Shown here piece by piece: positions 41,957 through 41,977 of a stretch of DNA of 41,977 nt. The number at the start of each line of letters is the position of its first letter. Positions within the stretch are counted from its first letter, which is position 1. The stretch covers positions 1-41,977 of the forward strand of contig CAZYBT010000012.1 in assembly GCA_964645755.1 (NCBI GenBank), read 5' to 3'. The position numbers were made by a program, and so were the translations under genes. This DNA is from VMCP01 sp964645755. GTDB lineage: Bacteria; Bacteroidota; Bacteroidia; NS11-12g; UBA955. Under the pieces are notes generated by a model. The model was not told the DNA's origin and did no database searches. It saw only the letters and a program-made list of their open reading frames with translations.

Positions 41957-41977
41957 CACTCCCGTTCTGAGAGAGAG

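Noticed and set aside
1..41977. CRISPR array, insertion sequence, prophage, tRNA or riboswitch
   Set aside because: I found no regularly spaced repeats, transposase or integrase motifs, phage genes, tRNA-like cloverleaf or long structured leader; most leaders are too short for a riboswitch.

Overview
The window is AT-rich chromosomal DNA from a member of the Bacteroidota. Four lines of evidence support this. Several proteins carry C-terminal type IX secretion (T9SS) sorting domains. Families typical of or restricted to the phylum are present (DUF4290, DUF2480, IPExxxVDY, DUF5723, BT_3928-like, DUF1599). Promoter -7 boxes match TAnnTTTG rather than TATAAT, and clear Shine-Dalgarno sequences are mostly missing. 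The order within the phylum cannot be fixed from the sequence alone; a Flavobacteriales- or Chitinophagales-like organism would fit.

Layout from left to right. 1-3338: the end of a short-chain dehydrogenase, a T9SS cargo protein and a DUF5723 outer-membrane protein. 3335-5663 (minus): DUF4290, murA (interrupted by a 10-N assembly gap) and a small membrane protein. 5749-7733 (plus): a TetR-like regulator overlapping an AarF/COQ8-type kinase. 7716-11813 (minus): a FecA-like TonB-dependent receptor, and upstream of it a polysaccharide deacetylase/glycosyltransferase pair. 11879-13207 (plus): kynurenine 3-monooxygenase. 13210-16346 (minus): an M61 PDZ peptidase, an Ldh-family dehydrogenase and a small membrane protein. 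16421-18192: a lipoprotein converging on an outer-membrane barrel protein. 18285-22991: DUF2480 converging on pyruvate kinase, whose IPExxxVDY partner is divergent from acpP-fabF-rnc. 22999-26193 (minus): a UvrD-like helicase with a C-terminal nuclease domain. 26293-29929 (plus): DUF1599, a DoxX-like membrane protein, an oligopeptide-type permease and shikimate kinase. 30058-33356 (plus): HU, a class III aminotransferase and two paralogous lipoproteins. 33364-34851: an HsdR-N-type nuclease divergent from holA. 34936-41834 (plus): an Asp-box T9SS protein, a small membrane protein, a phosphate-binding-like lipoprotein, a TPR protein and a T9SS subtilase. At the right edge is a strong promoter of the kind that drives rRNA or tRNA operons.

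Most genes are housekeeping or cell-envelope functions: peptidoglycan precursor synthesis, fatty-acid synthesis, glycolysis, DNA replication and repair, iron uptake and secreted proteins. I see no phage, insertion sequence, CRISPR array, tRNA or complete defence system. There is no intergenic stretch above 300 bases; the gene packing is very tight.

The most interesting signal is how the genes are spaced. Many start codons lie only 3-9 bases after a TAnnTTTG box, which suggests leaderless or nearly leaderless mRNAs. Four same-strand junctions place an intrinsic terminator directly against the next promoter box. All seven convergent junctions are compressed to between -18 and +8 bases and have no hairpin. 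Other points of note are a MurA with Asp at the fosfomycin-target Cys position, an N gap that looks artefactual, and an IPExxxVDY gene that seems to lack an ATG start.
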